DNA of 64,000 nt from positions 1,116,001 to 1,180,000 of the forward strand of contig CAWCQQ010000002.1 in NCBI GenBank assembly GCA_963797675.1, read 5' to 3'. The DNA is from DASQPR01 sp963797675 (lineage in GTDB: Bacteria > Actinomycetota > Actinomycetes > Mycobacteriales > Micromonosporaceae). Below the pieces are notes generated by a model that worked only from the letters and a program-made list of their open reading frames with translations, made no database searches and was not told the origin of the DNA. Positions within the stretch are counted from its first letter, which is position 1, and each line of letters opens with the position of its first letter. Of the stretch, positions 62,993 through 64,000 are shown piece after piece. Both the position numbers and the translations under genes were made by a program.

Positions 62993-64000
62993 TGACAGTT
63001 CAGGTCTTCGACACGTCGTTGCGCGACGGTGCGCAGCGCGAAGGCATCACGTACTCGGTCGCGGACAAGCTCGCGATCGCCCGGCTGCTGGACGAGTTCG
63101 GTGTCGGATTCATTGAGGGCGGCTGGCCCGGCGCGATGCCGAAGGACACCGAATTCTTCGCTCGTGCGCGTACCGAGCTGGATCTCAAGCACGCGGTGCT
63201 GGTCGCGTTCGGCTCGACCCGGCACAAGGACCTCACGGCCAAGGCCGATCCACAGGTCCAGGCGTTGCTCGCGGCCGAATCGCCGGTGGTGTGCCTGGTC
63301 GCCAAATCGGACGTGCGGCACGTCGAGCGAGCGCTCCGGACAAACCTGGAAGAAAACCTCGCCATGGTACGCGATACCGTGGACTATCTCCGTTCCGAAG
63401 GTCGCCGGGTCCTCGTCGACTGCGAGCACTTCTTCGACGGATTCCGATACCAGCCGGAGTACGCCGCGAAGGTCGTCGCCGCCGCGTACGAGGCCGGTGC
63501 CGAGACCGTCGTCCTGTGCGACACGAACGGCGGCATGCTGCCGTCCCGGATCACCGCCGCGATCACCGATCTCCGTACGCTCCTGCCGGAACCGGCGATG
63601 CCGCTCGGCATCCACTGCCAGAACGACACCTCCTGCGCGGTCGCGAACACGATCGCCGCGGTCGAGGCGGGCGTGATCCAGGTGCAGTGCACCGCGAACG
63701 GGTACGGCGAGCGGCCCGGCAACGCCGACCTCTTCGCCGTCGTCGCGAATCTCCAACTCAAGCTGGGTATGCAGGTCCTACCGGACGGATGCCTGGAACA
63801 GGCGGTACGCGTCTCGCACGCGATCGCCGAGATCGCAAATCTCGCCCCCGACACCCACCAGGCGTATGTAGGGGCCGCGGCGTTCGCTCACAAGGCGGGC
63901 ATCCACGCGAGTGCGATCAAGGTCGACCCGTTGCTGTACAACCACATCGACCCCATGGTGGTCGGCAACGACATGAAGATCCTGGTCACCGAGATGGCCG
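62993..64000 (+). CDS. cimA: (R)-Citramalate synthase, 5' part
   Basis: The frame runs from the ATG at 62993 (AAGGAGA six bases upstream) off the window end; 336 residues are visible. VQVFDTSLRDGAQREGITYSVADKLAIARLLDEFGVGFIEGGWPGAMPKDTEFF is the CimA version of the DRE-TIM HCS-like fold, distinct from LeuA by the GITYS and WPGAMPKD stretches. GIHCQNDTSCAVANTIAAVEAGVIQVQCTANGYGERPGNADL carries the metal His pair region, and HKAGIHASAIKVDPLLYNHIDPMVVGNDMKILVTEMA the end of the barrel. It condenses acetyl-CoA with pyruvate to citramalate, the first step of threonine-independent isoleucine synthesis. Confidence 0.93.

Overview
The window is a single high-GC block with dense, often overlapping genes and mixed ribosome-binding-site and leaderless starts. 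Gene content and order point to an actinomycete (Actinomycetota). From about 32.5 kb to the end it follows an order known from Mycobacterium tuberculosis (etfB-etfA, iscS, mnmA, a MetE-like gene, ligA, gatC-gatA-gatB, a CFP-6-like PH protein, ilvB-ilvN-ilvC, leuB), with local insertions. This comparison is from memory. The genus cannot be fixed from the sequence alone. No rRNA, tRNA, CRISPR array, prophage or complete insertion sequence was seen.

Layout. 0-8 kb: the end of a B12-dependent acyl-CoA mutase, then two paralogous FtsX-like permeases with their ATPase. 8-15.3 kb: a thioredoxin-like/TPR protein, an arginase-family enzyme and the giant NAD-glutamate dehydrogenase. 15.3-21.6 kb: an HD-GYP/LuxR protein, a hydrolase, a DUF559-type protein, and a divergent pair of GH3 N-acetylhexosaminidase and ROK regulator. 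21.6-27.4 kb: an ABC-2 exporter pair, an orphan ABC ATPase, a YccF protein, an enoyl-CoA hydratase, an ECF-type sigma factor and a convergent XRE regulator. 27.4-27.9 kb: a non-coding stretch with three copies of a palindromic repeat. 27.9-32.3 kb: a stand-alone AICAR transformylase, an IlvG-like TPP enzyme, two DUF202 membrane proteins and small unknowns. 32.5-41.9 kb: ETF, a GNAT-nucleotidyltransferase fusion, iscS, a mazF remnant, mnmA, a MetE-like protein and ligA. 42-48.9 kb: a membrane GGDEF-EAL protein and gatCAB, with three small genes between gatA and gatB. 48.9-54 kb: a membrane phosphoesterase, a sugar-dehydrogenase-like lipoprotein, a D-2-hydroxyacid dehydrogenase, the PH protein and an aquaporin. 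54-64 kb: branched-chain amino-acid genes ilvD, ilvB, ilvN, ilvC, leuB, ilvE and the start of cimA.

The last block forms a nearly complete Ile/Val/Leu module. CimA with LeuB implies a citramalate (threonine-independent) route to 2-oxobutyrate. Two untranslated leaders, before ilvB and before cimA, share one architecture: a tiny Leu/Val/Ile-rich peptide, a hairpin starting at its stop codon, then a second hairpin with a U-tract. Both look like ribosome-mediated attenuators.

Two window-wide patterns stand out. At least nine genes start exactly six bases after a TANNNT -10 hexamer, so their mRNAs should be leaderless. About eighteen single-base indels interrupt otherwise well-conserved genes, including gatA, gatB, mnmA and iscS, and all are repaired by one base. 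Uncorrected sequencing error is the likeliest cause. The affected genes are annotated as full-length loci with the break points given.
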